Counted from the stretch's first letter, positions 1-14,178 are shown. The stretch is 64,000 nt of DNA from Henricia sp. BOLD:AAB3569 (GCA_037783545.1 JBBELK010001360.1:62001-126000), one strand, 5' to 3'. Notes: generated by a model from the sequence alone, not told the origin. Program-made: numbers and translations.

Positions 1-111
1 CGGCTGCGTGGTTATTCCCCTAACCGTGGCTGTTGGGACACCCTGCGCCGCGCTGGTGTACATTTGTACGGCCGTTGACTCACCCCAGATTGTGACGGGA
101 ATTAGGTCAAA
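1..111 (+). repeat. Partial satellite unit at the left edge
   Basis: The window opens at about unit position 164, inside the GC-rich part, and runs to the end of that unit without deviation from consensus. The array therefore continues to the left of the window. Confidence 0.95.
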
Positions 112-2585
112 GTGTGTCCCAAATGCCGGCAAATTTGGAAATCAAGGAATTTTCCAACCAACTTCAAATTTTGCATGCTCCAAACTGTATATATTTCGCA
201 CTTGTCATGCAAAATTGACAGATTTTCGCTGGGAAATGACGGAGAAATTTCAGAGTTTAGGGAAAACGGAGCTCGGCTGCGTGGTTATTCCCCTAACCGT
301 GGCTGTTGGGACACCCTGCGCCGCGCTGGTGTACATTTGTACGGCCGTTGACTCACCCCAGATTGTGACGGGAATTAGGTCAAAGTGTGTCCCAAATGCC
401 GGCAAATTTGGAAATCAAGGAATTTTCCAACCAACTTCAAATTTTGCATGCTCCAAACTGTATATATTACGCACTTGTCATGCAAAATTGACAGATTTTC
501 GCTGGGAAATGACGGATAAATTTCAGAGTTTAGGGAAAACGGTGCTCGGCTGCGTGGTTATTCCCCTAACCGTGGCTGTTGGGACACCCTGCGCATGCGC
601 CGCGCTGGTGTACATTTGTACGGCCGTTGACTCAGGACACCCCAGATTGTGACGGGAATTAGATCAAAGTGTGTCCCAAATGCCGGCAAATTTGGAAATC
701 AAGGAATTTTCCAACCAACTTCAAATTTTGCATGCTCCAAACTGTATATATTCCGCACTTGTCATGCAAAATTGACAGATTTTCGCTTGGAAATGACGGA
801 GACATTTCAGAGTTTAGGGAAAACGGAGCTCGGCTGCGTGGTTATTCCCCTAACCGTGGCTGTTGGGACACCCTGCGCCGCGCTGGTGTACATTTCTACG
901 GCCGTTGACTCACCCCAGATTGTGACGGGAATTAGGTCAAAGTGTGTCCCAAATGCCGGCAAATTTGGAAATCAAGGAATTTTCCAACCAACTTCAAATT
1001 TTGCATGCTCCAAACTGTATATATTCCGCACTTGTCATGTAAAATTGACAGATTTTCGCTGGGAAATGACGGGGAAATTTCAGAGTTTAGGGAAAACGGA
1101 GCTCGGCTGCGTGGTTATTCCCCTAACCGTGGCTGTTGGGACACCCTGCGCCGCGCTGGTGTACATTTGTACGGCCGTTGACTCACCCCAGATTGTGACG
1201 GGAATTAGGTCAAAGTGTGTCCCAAATGCCGGCAAATTTGGAAATCAACGAATTTTCCAACCAACTTCAAATTTTGCATGCTCCAAACTGTATATATTTC
1301 GCACTTGTCATGCAAAATTGACAGATTTTCGCTGGGAAATGACGGAGAAATTTCAGAGTTTAGGGAAAACGGAGCTCGGCTGCGTGGTTATTCCCCTAAC
1401 CGTGGCTGTTGGGACACCCTGCGCCGCGCTGGTGTACATTTGTACGGCCGTTGACTCACCCCAGATTGTGACGGGAATTAGGTCAAAGTGTGTCCCAAAT
1501 GCCGGCAAATTTGGAAATCAAGGAATTTTCCAACCAACTTCAAATTTTGCATGCTCCAAACTGTATATATTCCGCACTTGTCATGCAAAATTGACAGATT
1601 TTCGCTGGGAAATGACGGATAAATTTCAGAGTTTAGGGAAAACGGTGCTCGGCTGCGTGGTTATTCCCCTAACCGTGGCTGTTGGGACACCCTGCGCATG
1701 CGCCGCGCTGGTGTACATTTGTACGGCCGTTGACTCACCCCAGATTGTGACGGGAATTAGATCAAAGTGTGTCCCAAATGCCGGCAAATTTGGAAATCAA
1801 GGAATTTTCCAACCAACTTCAAATTTTGCATGCTCCAAACTGTATATATTCCGCACTTGTCATGCAAAATTGACAGATTTTCGCTGGGAAATGACGGAGA
1901 AATTTCAGAGTTTAGGGAAAATGGAGCTCGGCTGCGTGGTTATTCCCCTAACCGTGGCTGTTGGGACACCCTGCGCCACGCTGGTGTACATTTGTACGGC
2001 CGTTGACTCACCCCAGATTGTGACGGGAATTAGGTCAAAGTGTGTCCCAAATGCCGGCAAATTTGGAAATCAAGGAAATTTCCAACCAACTTCAAATTTT
2101 GCATGCTCCAAACTGTATATATTCCGCACTTGTCATGCAAAATTGACAGATTTTCGCTGGGAAATGACGGAGAAATTTCAGAGTTTAGGGAAAACGGAGC
2201 TCGGCTGCGTGGTTATTCCCCTAACCGTGGCTGTTGGGACACCCTGCGCCGCGCTGGTGTACATTTGTACGGCCGTTGACTCACCCCAGATTGTGACGGG
2301 AATTAGGTCAAAGTGTGTCCCAAATGCCGGCAAATTTGGAAATCAAGGAATTTTCCAACCAACTTCAAATGTTGCATGCTCCAAACTGTATATATTCCGC
2401 ACTTGTCATGTAAAATTGACAGATTTTCGCTGGGAAATGACGGAGAAATTTCAGAGTTTAGGGAAAACGGAGCTCGGCTGCGTGGTTATTCCCCTAATCG
2501 TGGCTGTTGGGACACCCTGCGCCGCGCTGGTGTACATTTGTACGGCCGTTGACTCACCCCAGATTGTGACGGGAATTAGGTCAAA
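112..2585. repeat. Opening units with a diverged 4-unit repeat (~1.1 kb)
   Basis: Nine units. The pair 112-668 matches 1215-1766. Both first units have TTTCGCAC in place of TTCCGCAC after TATATA in the first member (112 and 1215). Both second units share GATAAATTTC, ACGGTGCTC and the 6-bp insertion. The units that follow (669 and 1767) are both preceded by an AGATCAAAG variant. Copy one additionally has a 5-bp GGACA insertion near 635-639 between CTCA and CCCC, giving a 284-bp unit. Private changes are more frequent here than in later HOR zones, for example TTTCTACGG near 893, CATGTAAAA near 1038, and AAATGG near 1922. Confidence 0.75.
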
Positions 2586-5500
2586 GTGTGTCCCAAATGC
2601 CGGCAAATTTGGAAATCAAGGAATTTTCCAACCAACTTCAAATTTTGCATGCTCCAAACTGTATATATTCCGCACTTGTCATGCAAAATTGACAGATTTT
2701 CGCTGGGAAATGACGGAGAAATTTCAGAGTTTAGGGAAAACGGAGCTCGGCTGCGTGGTTATTCCCCTAACCGTGGCTGTTGGGACACCCTGCGGATGCG
2801 CCGCGCTGGTGTACATTTGTACGGCCGTTGACTCACCCCAGATTGTGACTGGAATTAGGTCAAAGTGTGTCCCAAATGCCGGCAAATTTCGAAAATAAAG
2901 GAATTTTCCAACCAACTTCAAATTTTGCATGCTCCAAACTGTATATATTCCGCACTTGTCATGCAAAATTGACAGATTTTCGCTGGGAAATGACGGAGAA
3001 ATTTCAGAGTTTAGGGAAAACGGAGCTCGGCTGCGTGGTTATTCCCCTAACCGTGGCTGTTGGGACACCCTGCGCCGCGCTGGTGTACATTTGTACGGCC
3101 GTTGACTCACCCCAGATTGTGACGGGAATTAGGTCAAAGTGTGTCCCAAATGCCGGCAAATTTGGAAATCAAGGAATTTTCCAACCAACTTCAAATTTTG
3201 CATGCTCCAAACTGTATATATTCCGCACTTGTCATGCAAAATTGACAGATTTTCGCTGGGAAATGACGGAGAAATTTCAGAGTTTAGGGAAAACGGAGCT
3301 CGGCTGCGTGGTCATTCCCCTAACCGTGGCTGTTGGGACACCCTGCGGATGCGCCGCGCTGGTGTACATTTGTACGGCCGTTGACTCACCCCAGATTGTG
3401 ACTGGAATTAGGTCAAAGTGTGTCCCAAATGCCGGCAAATTTCGAAAATCAAGGAATTTTCCAACCAACTTCAAATTTTGCATGCTCCAAACTGTATATA
3501 TTCCGCACTTGTCATGCAAAATTGACAGATTTTCGCTGGGAAATGACGGAGAAATTTCAGAGTTTAGGGAAAACGGAGCTCGGCTGCGTGGTTATTCCCC
3601 TAACCGTGGCTGTTGGGACACCCTGCGCCGCGCTGGTGTACATTTGTACGGCCGTTGACTCACCCCAGATTGTGACGGGAATTAGGTCAAAGTGTGTCCC
3701 AAATGCCGGCAAATTTCGAAAATCAAGGAATTTTCCAACCAACTTCAAATTTTGCATGCTCCAAACTGTATATATTCCGCACTTGTCATGCAAAATTGAC
3801 AGATTTTCGCTGGGAAATGACGGAGAAATTTCAGAGTTTAGGGAAAACGGAGCTCGGCTGCGTGGTTATTCCCCTAACCGTGGCTGTTGGGACACCCTGC
3901 GCATGCGCCGCGCTGGTGTACATTTGTACGGCCGTTGACTCACCCCAGATTGTGACGGGAATTAGGTCAAAGTGTGTCCCAAATGCCGGCAAATTTGGAA
4001 ATCAAGGAATTTTCCAACCAACTTCAAATTTTGCATGCTCCAAACTGTATATATTCCGCACTTGTCATGCAAAATTGACAGATTTTCGCTGGGAAATGAC
4101 GGAGAAATTTCAGAGTTTAGGGAAAACGGAGCTCGGCTGCGTGGTTATTCCCCTAACCGTGGCTGTTGGGACACCCTGCGCATGCGCCGCGCTGGTGTAC
4201 ATTTGTACGGCCGTTGACTCACCCCCAGATTGTGACGGGAATTAGGTCAAAGTGTGTCCCAAATGCCGGCAAATTTGGAATTCAAGGAATTTTCCAACCA
4301 ACTTCAAATTTTGCATGCTCCAAACTGTATATATTCCGCACTTGTCATGCAAAATTGACAGATTTTCGCTGGGAAATGACGGAGAAATTTCAGAGTTTAG
4401 GGAAAACGGAGCTCGGCTGCGTGGTTATTCCCCTAATCGTGGCTGTTGGGACACCCTGCGCCGCGCTGGTGTACATTTGTACGGCCGTTGACTCACCCCA
4501 GATTGTGACGGGAATTAGGTCAAAGTGTGTCCCAAATGCCGGCAAATTTGGAAATCAAGGAATTTTCCAACCAACTTCAAATTTTGCATGCTCCAAACTG
4601 TATATATTCCGCACTTGTCATGCAAAATTGACAGATTTTCGCTGGGAAATGACGGAGAAATTTCAGAGTTTAGGGAAAACGGAGCTCGGCTGCGTGGTTA
4701 TTCCCCTAACCGTGGCTGTTGGGACACCCTGCGGATGCGCCGCGCTGGTGTACATTTGTACGGCCGTTGACTCACCCCAGATTGTGACTGGAATTAGGTC
4801 AAAGTGTGTCCCAAATGCCGGCAAATTTCGAAAATAAAGGAATTTTCCAACCAACTTCAAATTTTGCATGCTCCAAACTGTATATATTCCGCACTTGTCA
4901 TGCAAAATTGACAGATTTTCGCTGGGAAATGACGGAGAAATTTCAGAGTTTAGGGAAAACGGAGCTCGGCTGCGTGGTTATTCCCCTAACCGTGGCTGTT
5001 GGGACACCCTGCGCCGCGCTGGTGTACATTTGTACGGCCGTTGACTCACCCCAGATTGTGACGGGAATTAGGTCAAAGTGTGTCCCAAATGCCGGCAAAT
5101 TTGGAAATCAAGGAATTTTCCAACCAACTTCAAATTTTGCATGCTCCAAACTGTATATATTCCGCACTTGTCATGCAAAATTGACAGATTTTCGCTGGGA
5201 AATGACGGAGAAATTTCAGAGTTTAGGGAAAACGGAGCTCGGCTGCGTGGTCATTCCCCTAACCGTGGCTGTTGGGACACCCTGCGGATGCGCCGCGCTG
5301 GTGTACATTTGTACGGCCGTTGACTCACCCCAGATTGTGACTGGAATTAGGTCAAAGTGTGTCCCAAATGCCGGCAAATTTCGAAAATCAAGGAATTTTC
5401 CAACCAACTTCAAATTTTGCATGCTCCAAACTGTATATATTCCGCACTTGTCATGCAAAATTGACAGATTTTCGCTGGGAAATGACGGAGAAATTTCAGA

Positions 5501-8500
5501 GTTTAGGGAAAACGGAGCTCGGCTGCGTGGTTATTCCCCTAATCGTGGCTGTTGGGACACCCTGCGCCGCGCTGGTGTACATTTGTACGGCCGTTGACTC
5601 ACCCCAGATTGTGACGGGAATTAGGTCAAAGTGTGTCCCAAATGCCGGCAAATTTGGAAATCAAGGAATTTTCCAACCAACTTCAAATTTTGCATGCTCC
5701 AAACTGTATATATTCCGCACTTGTCATGCAAAATTGACAGATTTTCGCTGGGAAATGACGGAGAAATTTCAGAGTTTAGGGAAAACGGAGCTCGGCTCCG
5801 TGGTTATTCCCCTAACCGTGGCTGTTGGGACACCCTGCGGATGCGCCGCGCTGGTGTACATTTGTACGGCCGTTGACTCACCCCAGATTGTGACTGGAAT
5901 TAGGTCAAAGTGTGTCCCAAATGCCGGCAAATTTCGAAAATAAAGGAATTTTCCAACCAACTTCAAATTTTGCATGCTCCAAACTGTATATATTCCGCAC
6001 TTGTCATGCAAAATTGACAGATTTTCGCTGGGAAATGACGGAGAAATTTCAGAGTTTAGGGAAAACGGAGCTCGGCTGCGTGGTTATTCCCCTAACCGTG
6101 GCTGTTGGGACACCCTGCGCCGCGCTGGTGTACATTTGTACGGCCGTTGACTCACCCCAGATTGTGACGGGAATTAGGTCAAAGTGTGTCCCAAATGCCG
6201 GCAAATTTGGAAATCAAGGAATTTTCCAACCAACTTCAAATTTTGCATGCTCCAAACTGTATATATTCCGCACTTGTCATGCAAAATTGACAGATTTTCG
6301 CTGGGAAATGACGGAGAAATTTCAGAGTTTAGGGAAAACGGAGCTCGGCTGCGTGGTCATTACCCTAACCGTGGCTGTTGGGACACCCTGCGGATGCGCC
6401 GCGCTGGTGTACATTTGTACGGCCGTTGACTCACCCCAGATTGTGACTGGAATTAGGTCAAAGTGTGTCCCAAATGCCGGCAAATTTCGAAAATCAAGGA
6501 ATTTTCCAACCAACTTCAAATTTTGCATGCTCCAAACTGTATATATTCCGCACTTGTCATGCAAAATTGACAGATTTTCGCTGGGAAATGACGGAGAAAT
6601 TTCAGAGTTTAGGGAAAACGGAGCTCGGCTGCGTGGTTATTCCCCTAACCGTGGCTGTTGGGACACCCTGCGCCGCGCTGGTGTACATTTGTACGGCCGT
6701 TGACTCACCCCAGATTGTGACGGGAATTAGGTCAAAGTGTGTCCCAAATGCCGGCAAATTTCGAAAATCAAGGAATTTTCCAACCAACTTCAAATTTTGC
6801 ATGCTCCAAACTGTATATATTCCGCACTTGTCATGCAAAATTGACAGATTTTCGCTGGGAAATGACGGAGAAATTTCAGAGTTTAGGGAAAACGGAGCTC
6901 GGCTGCGTGGTTATTCCCCTAACCGTGGCTGTTGGGACACCCTGCGCATGCGCCGCGCTGGTGTACATTTGTACGGCCGTTGACTCACCCCAGATTGTGA
7001 CGGGAATTAGGTCAAAGTGTGTCCCAAATGCCGGCAAATTTGGAAATCAAGGAATTTTCCAACCAACTTCAAATTTTGCATGCTCCAAACTGTATATATT
7101 CCGCACTTGTCATGCAAAATTGACAGATTTTCGCTGGGAAATGACGGAGAAATTTCAGAGTTTAGGGAAAACGGAGCTCGGCTGCGTGGTTATTCCCCTA
7201 ACCGTGGCTGTTGGGACACCCTGCGCATGCGCCGCGCTGGTGTACATTTGTACGGCCGTTGACTCACCCCAGATTGTGACGGGAATTAGGTCAAAGTGTG
7301 TCCCAAATGCCGGCAAATTTGGAAATCAAGGAATTTTCCAACCAACTTCAAATTTTGCATGCTCCAAACTGTATATATTCCGCACTTGTCATGCAAAATT
7401 GACAGATTTTCGCTTGGAAATGACGGAGAAATTTCAGAGTTTAGGGAAAACGGAGCTCGGCTGCGTGGTTATTCCCCTAACCGTGGCTGTTGGGACACCC
7501 TGCGGATGCGCCGCGCTGGTGTACATTTGTACGGCCGTTGACTCACCCCAGATTGTGACTGGAATTAGGTCAAAGTGTGTCCCAAATGCCGGCAAATTTC
7601 GAAAATCAAGGAATTTTCCAACCAACTTCAAATTTTGCATGCTCCAAACTGTATATATTCCGCACTTGTCATGCAAAATTGACAGATTTTCGCTGGGAAA
7701 TGACGGAGAAATTTCAGAGATTAGGGAAAACGGAGCTCGGCTGCGTGGTTATTCCCCTAACCGTGGCTGTTGGGACACCCTGCGCCGCGCTGGTGTACAT
7801 TTGTACGGCCGTTGACTCACCCCAGATTGTGACGGGAATTAGGTCAAAGTGTGTCCCAAATGCCGGCAAATTTCGAAAATCAAGGAATTTTCCAACCAAC
7901 TTCAAATTTTGCATGCTCCAAACTGTATATATTCCGCACTTGTCATGCAAAATTGACAGATTTTCGCTGGGAAATGACGGAGAAATTTCAGAGTTTAGGG
8001 AAAACGGAGCTCGGCTGCGTGGTTATTCCCCTAACCGTGGCTGTTGGGACACCCTGCGCTTGCGCCGCGCTGGTGTACATTTGTACGGCCGTTGACTCAC
8101 CCCAGATTGTGACGGGAATTAGGTCAAAGTGTGTCCCAAATGCCGGCAAATTTGGAAATCAAGGAATTTTCCAACCAACTTCAAATTTGGCATGCTCCAA
8201 ACTGTATATATTCCGCACTTGTCATGCAAAATTGACAGATTTTCGCTGGGAAATGACGGAGAAATTTCAGAGTTTAGGGAAAACGGAGCTCGGCTGCGTG
8301 GTTATTCCCCTAACCGTGGCTGTTGGGACACCCTGCGGATGCGCCGCGCTGGTGTACATTTGTACGGCTGTTGACTCACCCCAGATTGTGACTGGAATTA
8401 GGTCAAAGTGTGTCCCAAATGCCGGCAAATTTCGAAAATCAAGGAATTTTCCAACCAACTTCAAATTTTGCATGCTCCAAACTGTATATATTCCGCACTT

Positions 8501-8961
8501 GTCATGCAAAATTGACAGATTTTCGCTGGGAAATGACGGAGAAATTTCAGAGTTTAGGGAAAACGGAGCTCGGCTGCGTGGTTATTCTCCTAACCGTGGC
8601 TGTTGGGACACCCTGCGCCGCGCTGGTGTACATTTGTACGGCCGTTGACTCACCCCAGATTGTGACGGGAATTAGGTCAAAGTGTGTCCCAAATGCCGGC
8701 AAATTTCGAAAATCAAGGAATTTTCCAACCAACTTCAAATTTTGCATGCTCCAAACTGTATATATTCCGCACTTGTCATGCAAAATTGACAGATTTTCGC
8801 TGGGAAATGACGGAGAAATTTCAGAGTTTAGGGAAAACGGAGCTCGGCTGCGTGGTTATTCCCCTAACCGTGGCTGTTGGGACACCCTGCGCATGCGCCG
8901 CGCTGGTGTACATTTGTACGGCCGTTGACTCACCCCAGATTGTGACGGGTATTAGGTCAAA
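2586..8961. repeat. Nested 2-, 3- and 4-unit HOR zone (553, 833, 1106 bp)
   Basis: Three modules begin with a GGATGC-insertion unit whose end reads GACTGGAATT, followed by a unit with CGAAAATAAAGG: 2586/2865, 4525/4804 and 5631/5910. Each is followed by a GGTCATT unit (3139, 5078, 6184) and a CGAAAATC unit (3418, 5357, 6463). The 4525 and 5631 starts are 1106 bp apart. Three-unit modules of 279+274+280 bp (833 bp) recur at 3139, 6184, 7296 and 8129. The copies differ by substitutions and by addition or loss of whole units. A single extra C near 4221 makes unit 3972-4251 280 bp long. Confidence 0.8.
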
Positions 8962-9349
8962 GTGTGTCCCAAATGCCGGCAAATTTGGAAATCAAGGAAT
9001 TTTCCAACCAACTTCAAATTTTGCATGCTCCAAACTGTATATATTCCGCACTTGTCATGCAAAATTGACAGATTTTCGCTGGGAAATGACGGAGAAATTT
9101 CAGAGTTTAGGGAAAACGGAGCTCGGCTGCGTGGTTATTCCCCTAACCGTGGCTGTTGGGACACCCTGCAAAATTGACAGATTTTCGCTGGGAAATGACG
9201 GAGAAATTTCAGAGTTTAGGGAAAACGGAGCTCGGCTGCGTGGTTATTCCCCTAACCGTGGCTGTTGGAACACCCTGCGCATGCGCCGCGCTGGTGTACA
9301 TTTGTACGGCCGTTGACTCACCCCAGATTGTGACGGGAATTAGGTCAAA
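8962..9349 (+). repeat. 388-bp composite unit with a 109-bp internal tandem duplication
   Basis: Unit 8962 runs normally to GACACCCTGC at 9160-9169, then jumps back to AAAATTGACAG, which normally lies near unit position 100, and continues through a second GC-rich part carrying the 6-bp GCATGC insertion. The excess over a 279-bp unit is 109 bp. The two parental sequences share TGC at the join (CCCTGC and CATGC), consistent with microhomology-guided exchange or replication slippage. Just downstream, unit 9350-9621 lost one A near 9500 and is 272 bp. Confidence 0.9.
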
Positions 9350-10173
9350 GTGTGTCCCAAATGCCGGCAAATTTGGAAATCAAGGAATTTTCCAACCAAC
9401 TTCAAATTTTGCATGCTCCAAACTGTATATATTCCGCATTTGTCATGCAAAATTGACAGATTTTCGCTGGGAAATGACGGAGAAATTTCAGAGTTTAGGG
9501 AAACGGAGCTCGGCTGCGTGGTTATTCCCCTAACCGTGGCTGTTGGGACACCCTGCGCCGCGCTGGTGTACATTTCTACGGCCGTTGACTCACCCAAGAT
9601 TGTGACGGGAATTAGGTCAAAGTGTGTCCCAAATGCCGGCAAATTTGGAAATCAAGGAATTTTCCAACCAACTTCAAATTTTGCATGCTCCAAACTGTAT
9701 ATATTCCGCACTTGTCATGCAAAATTGACAGATTTTCGCTGGGAAATGACGGAGAAATTTCAGAGTTTAGGGAAAACGGAGCTCGGCTGCGTGGTTATTC
9801 CCCTGACCGTGGCTGTTGGGACACCCTGCGCATCCGCCGCGCTGGTGTACATTTGTACGGCCGTTGACTCACCCCAGATTGTGACGGGAATTAGGTCAAA
9901 GTGTGTCCCAAATGCCGGCAAATTTGGAAATCAAGGAATTTTCCAACCAACTTCAAATGTTGCATGCTCCAAACTGTATATATTCCGCACTTGTCATGCA
10001 AAATTGACAGATTTTCGCTGGGAAATGACGGAGAAATTTCAGAGTTTAGGGAAAACGGAGCTCGGCTGCGTGGTTATTCCCCTAACCGTGGCTGTTGGGA
10101 CACCCTGCGCCGCGCTGGTGTACATTTGTACGGCCGTTGACTCACCCAAGATTGTGACGGGAATTAGGTCAAA

Positions 10174-10318
10174 GTGTGTCCCAAATGCCGGCAAATTTGG
10201 AAATCAAGGAATTTTCCAACCAACTTCAAATTTTGCATGCTCCAAACTGTATATATTCCGCACTTGTCATGCAAAATTGACAGATTTTCGCTGGGAAATG
10301 ACGGAGAATTAGGTCAAA
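10174..10318 (+). repeat. 145-bp truncated satellite unit (128-bp deletion)
   Basis: The unit is normal up to GAAATGACGGAGAA near 10308 and then passes directly into TTAGGTCAAA, the normal unit end. This removes the GC-rich part, including the palindrome cluster and the TGACTCA site. GAA is shared by both deletion ends (GGAGAA and GGGAATT). The next unit starts with an unusual A at 10319 (AATGTGTCCC). Confidence 0.9.
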
Positions 10319-11151
10319 ATGTGTCCCAAATGCCGGCAAATTTCGAAAATCAAGGAATTTTCCAACCAACTTCAAATTTTGCATGCTCCAAACTGTATAT
10401 ATTCCGCACTTGTCATGCAAAATTGACAGATTTTCGCTGGGAAATGACGGAGAAATTTCAGAGTTTAGGGAAAACGGAGCTCGGCTGCGTGGTTATTCCC
10501 CTAACCGTGGCTGTTGGGACACCCTGCGCCGCGCTGGTGTACATTTGTACGGCCGTTGACTCACCCCAGATTGTGACGGGAATTAGGTCAAAGTGTGTCC
10601 CAAATGCCGGCAAATTTCGAAAATCAAGGAATTTTCCAACCAACTTCAAATTTTGCATGCTCCAAACTGTATATATTCCGCACTTGTCATGCAAAATTGA
10701 CAGATTTTCGCTGGGAAATGACGGATAAATTTCAGAGTTTAGGGAAAACGGAGCTCGGCTGCGTGGTTATTCCCCTAACCGTGGCTGTTGGGACACCCTG
10801 CGCATGCGCCGCGCTGGTGTACATTTGTACGGCCGTTGACTCACCCCAGATTGTGACGGGAATTAGGTCAAAGTGTGTCCCAAATGCCGGCAAATTTGGA
10901 AATCAAGGAATTTTCCAACCAACTTCAAATTTTGCATGCTCCAAACTGTATATATTCCGCACTTGTCATGCAAAATTGACAGATTTTCGCTGGGAAATGA
11001 CGGAGACATTTCAGAGTTTAGGGACAACGGAGCTCGGCTGCGTGGTTATTCCCCTAACCGTGGCTGTTGGGACACCCTGCGCATGCGCCGCGCTGGTGTA
11101 CATTTGTACGGCCGTTGACTCACCCCAGATTGTGACGGGAATTAGGTCAAA

Positions 11152-14100
11152 GTGTGTCCCAAATGCCGGCAATTTTGGAAATCAAGGAATTTTCCAACCA
11201 ACTTCAAATGTTGCATGCTCCAAACTGTATATATTCCGCACTTGTCATGCAAAATTGACAGATTTTCGCTGGGAAATGACGGAGAAATTTCAGAGTTTAG
11301 GGAAAACGGAGCTCGGCTGCGTGGTTATTCCCCTAACCGTGGCTGTTGGGACACCCTGCGCCGCGCTGGTGTACATTTGTACGGCCGTTGACTCACCCCA
11401 GATTGTGACGGGAATTAGGTCAAAGTGTGTCCCAAATGCCGGCAATTTTGGAAATCAAGGAATTTTCCAACCAACTTCAAATGTTGCATGCTCCAAACTG
11501 TATATATTCCGCACTTGTCATGCAAAATTGACAGATTTTCGCTGGGAAATGACGGAGAAATTTCAGAGTTTAGGGAAAACGGAGCTCGGCTGCGTGGTTA
11601 TTCCCCTAACCGTGGCTGTTGGGACACCCTGCGCCGCGCTGGTGTACATTTGTACGGCCGTTGACTCACCCCAGATTGTGACGGGAATTAGGTCAAAGTG
11701 TGTCCCAAATGCCGGCAAATTTGGAAATCAAGGAATTTTCCAACCAACTTCAAATTTTGCATGCTCCAAACTGTATATATTCCGCACTTGTCATGCAAAA
11801 TTGACAGATTTTCGCTGGGAAATGACGGAGAAATTTCAGAGTTTAGGGAAAACGGAGCTCGGCTGCGTGGTTATGCCCCTAACCGTGGCTGTTGGGACAC
11901 CCTGCGGATGCGCCGCGCTGGTGTACATTTGTACGGCCGTTGACTCACCCCAGATTGTGACGGGAATTAGGTCAAAGTGTGTCCCAAATGCCGGCAAATT
12001 TCGAAAATCAAGGAATTTTCCAACCAACTTCAATTTTGCATGCTCCAAACTGTATATATTCCGCACTTGTCATGCAAAATTGACAGATTTTCGCTGGGAA
12101 ATGACGGAGAAATTTCAGAGTTTAGGGAAAACGGAGCTCGGCTGCGTGGTTATTCCCCTAACCGTGGCTGTTGGGACACCCTGCGCCGCGCTGGTGTACA
12201 TTTGTACGGCCGTTGACTCACCCCAGATTGTGACGGGAATTAGGTCAAAGTGTGTCCCAAATGCCGGCAATTTTGGAAATCAAGGAATTTTCCAACCAAC
12301 TTCAAATGTTGCATGCTCCAAACTGTATATATTCCGCACTTGTCATGCAAAATTGACAGATTTTCGCTGGGAAATGACGGAGAAATTTCAGAGTTTAGGG
12401 AAAACGGAGCTCGGCTGCGTGGTTATTCCCCTAACCGTGGCTGTTGGGACACCCTGCGCCGCGCTGGTGTACATTTGTACGGCCGTTGACTCACCCCAGA
12501 TTGTGACGGGAATTAGGTCAAAGTGTGTCCCAAATGCCGGCAAATTTGGAAATCAAGGAATTTTCCAACCAACTTCAAATTTTGCATGCTCCAAACTGTA
12601 TATATTCCGCACTTGTCATGCAAAATTGACAGATTTTCGCTGGGAAATGACGGAGAAATTTCAGAGTTTAGGGAAATCGGAGCTCGGCTGCGTGGTTATG
12701 CCCCTAACCGTGGCTGTTGGGACACCCTGCGGATGCGCCGCGCTGGTGTACATTTGTACGGCCGTTGACTCACCCAAGATTGTGACGGGAATTAGGTCAA
12801 AGTGTGTCCCAAATGCCGGCAAATTTCGAAAATCAAGGAATTTTCCAACCAACTTCAATTTTGCATGCTCCAAACTGTATATATTCCGCACTTGTCATGC
12901 AAAATTGACAGATTTTCGCTGGGAAATGACGGAGAAATTTCAGAGTTTAGGGAAAACGGAGCTCGGCTGCGTGGTTATTCCCCTAACCGTGGCTGTTGGG
13001 ACACCCTGCGCCGCGCTGGTGTACATTTGTACGGCCGTTGACTCACCCCAGATTGTGACGGGAATTAGGTCAAAGTGTGTCCCAAATGCCGGCAATTTTG
13101 GAAATCAAGGAATTTTCCAACCAACTTCAAATGTTGCATGCTCCAAACTGTATATATTCCGCACTTGTCATGCAAAATTGACAGATTTTCGCTGGGAAAT
13201 GACGGAGAAATTTCAGAGTTTAGGGAAAACGGAGCTCGGCTGCGTGGTTATTCCCCTAACCGTGGCTGTTGGGACACCCTGCGCCGCGCTGGTGTACATT
13301 TGTACGGCCGTTGACTCACCCCAGATTGTGACGGGAATTAGGTCAAAGTGTGTCCCAAATGCCGGCAAATTTGGAAATCAAGGAATTTTCCAACCAACTT
13401 CAAATTTTGCATGCTCCAAACTGTATATATTCCGCACTTGTCATGCAAAATTGACAGATTTTCGCTGGGAAATGACGGAGAAATTTCAGAGTTTAGGGAA
13501 ATCGGAGCTCGGCTGCGTGGTTATGCCCCTAACCGTGGCTGTTGGGACACCCTGCGGATGCGCCGCGCTGGTGTACATTTGTACGGCCGTTGACTCACCC
13601 CAGATTGTGACGGGAATTAGGTCAAAGTGTGTCCCAAATGCCGGCAAATTTCGAAAATCAAGGAATTTTCCAACCAACTTCAATTTTGCATGCTCCAAAC
13701 TGTATATATTCCGCACTTGTCATGCAAAATTGACAGATTTTCGCTGGGAAATGACGGAGAAATTTCAGAGTTTAGGGAAAACGGAGCTGGGCTGCGTGGT
13801 TATTCCCCTAACCGTGGCTGTTGGGACACCCTGCGCCGCGCTGGTGTACATTTGTACGGCCGTTGACTCACCCCAGATTGTGACGGGAATTAGGTCAAAG
13901 TGTGTCCCAAATGCCGGCAAATTTGGAAATCAAGGAATTTTCCAACCAACTTCAAATTTTGCATGCTCCAAACTGTATATATTCCGCATTTGTCATGCAA
14001 AATTGACAGATTTTCGCTGGGAAATGACGGAGAAATTTCAGAGTTTAGGGAAAACGGAGCTCGGCTGCGTGGTTATTCCCCTAACCGTGGCTGTTGGGAC

Positions 14101-14178
14101 ACCCTGCGCATGCGCCGCGCTGGTGTACATTTGTACGGCCGTTGACTCACCCAAGATTGTGACGGGAATTAGGTCAAA
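11152..14178. repeat. 3-unit HOR, 825-bp period
   Basis: The order of units is: (a) CAATTTTGG plus CAAATGTTGC, 273 bp (11425, 12250, 13075); (b) TTATGCCCC plus the GGATGC insertion, 279 bp (11698, 12523, 13348); (c) CGAAAATC with a compensating loss of one A in CAATTTTGC, 273 bp (11977, 12802, 13627). Starts 11425, 12250 and 13075 are exactly 825 bp apart, and an extra type-a unit precedes at 11152. Copies two and three share GGGAAATCGGAG in unit b, which copy one lacks, so they are the closest pair. Single or double members of this set reappear at 17493/17766, 20814/21087/21366 and 23303/23576/23855. Confidence 0.9.
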
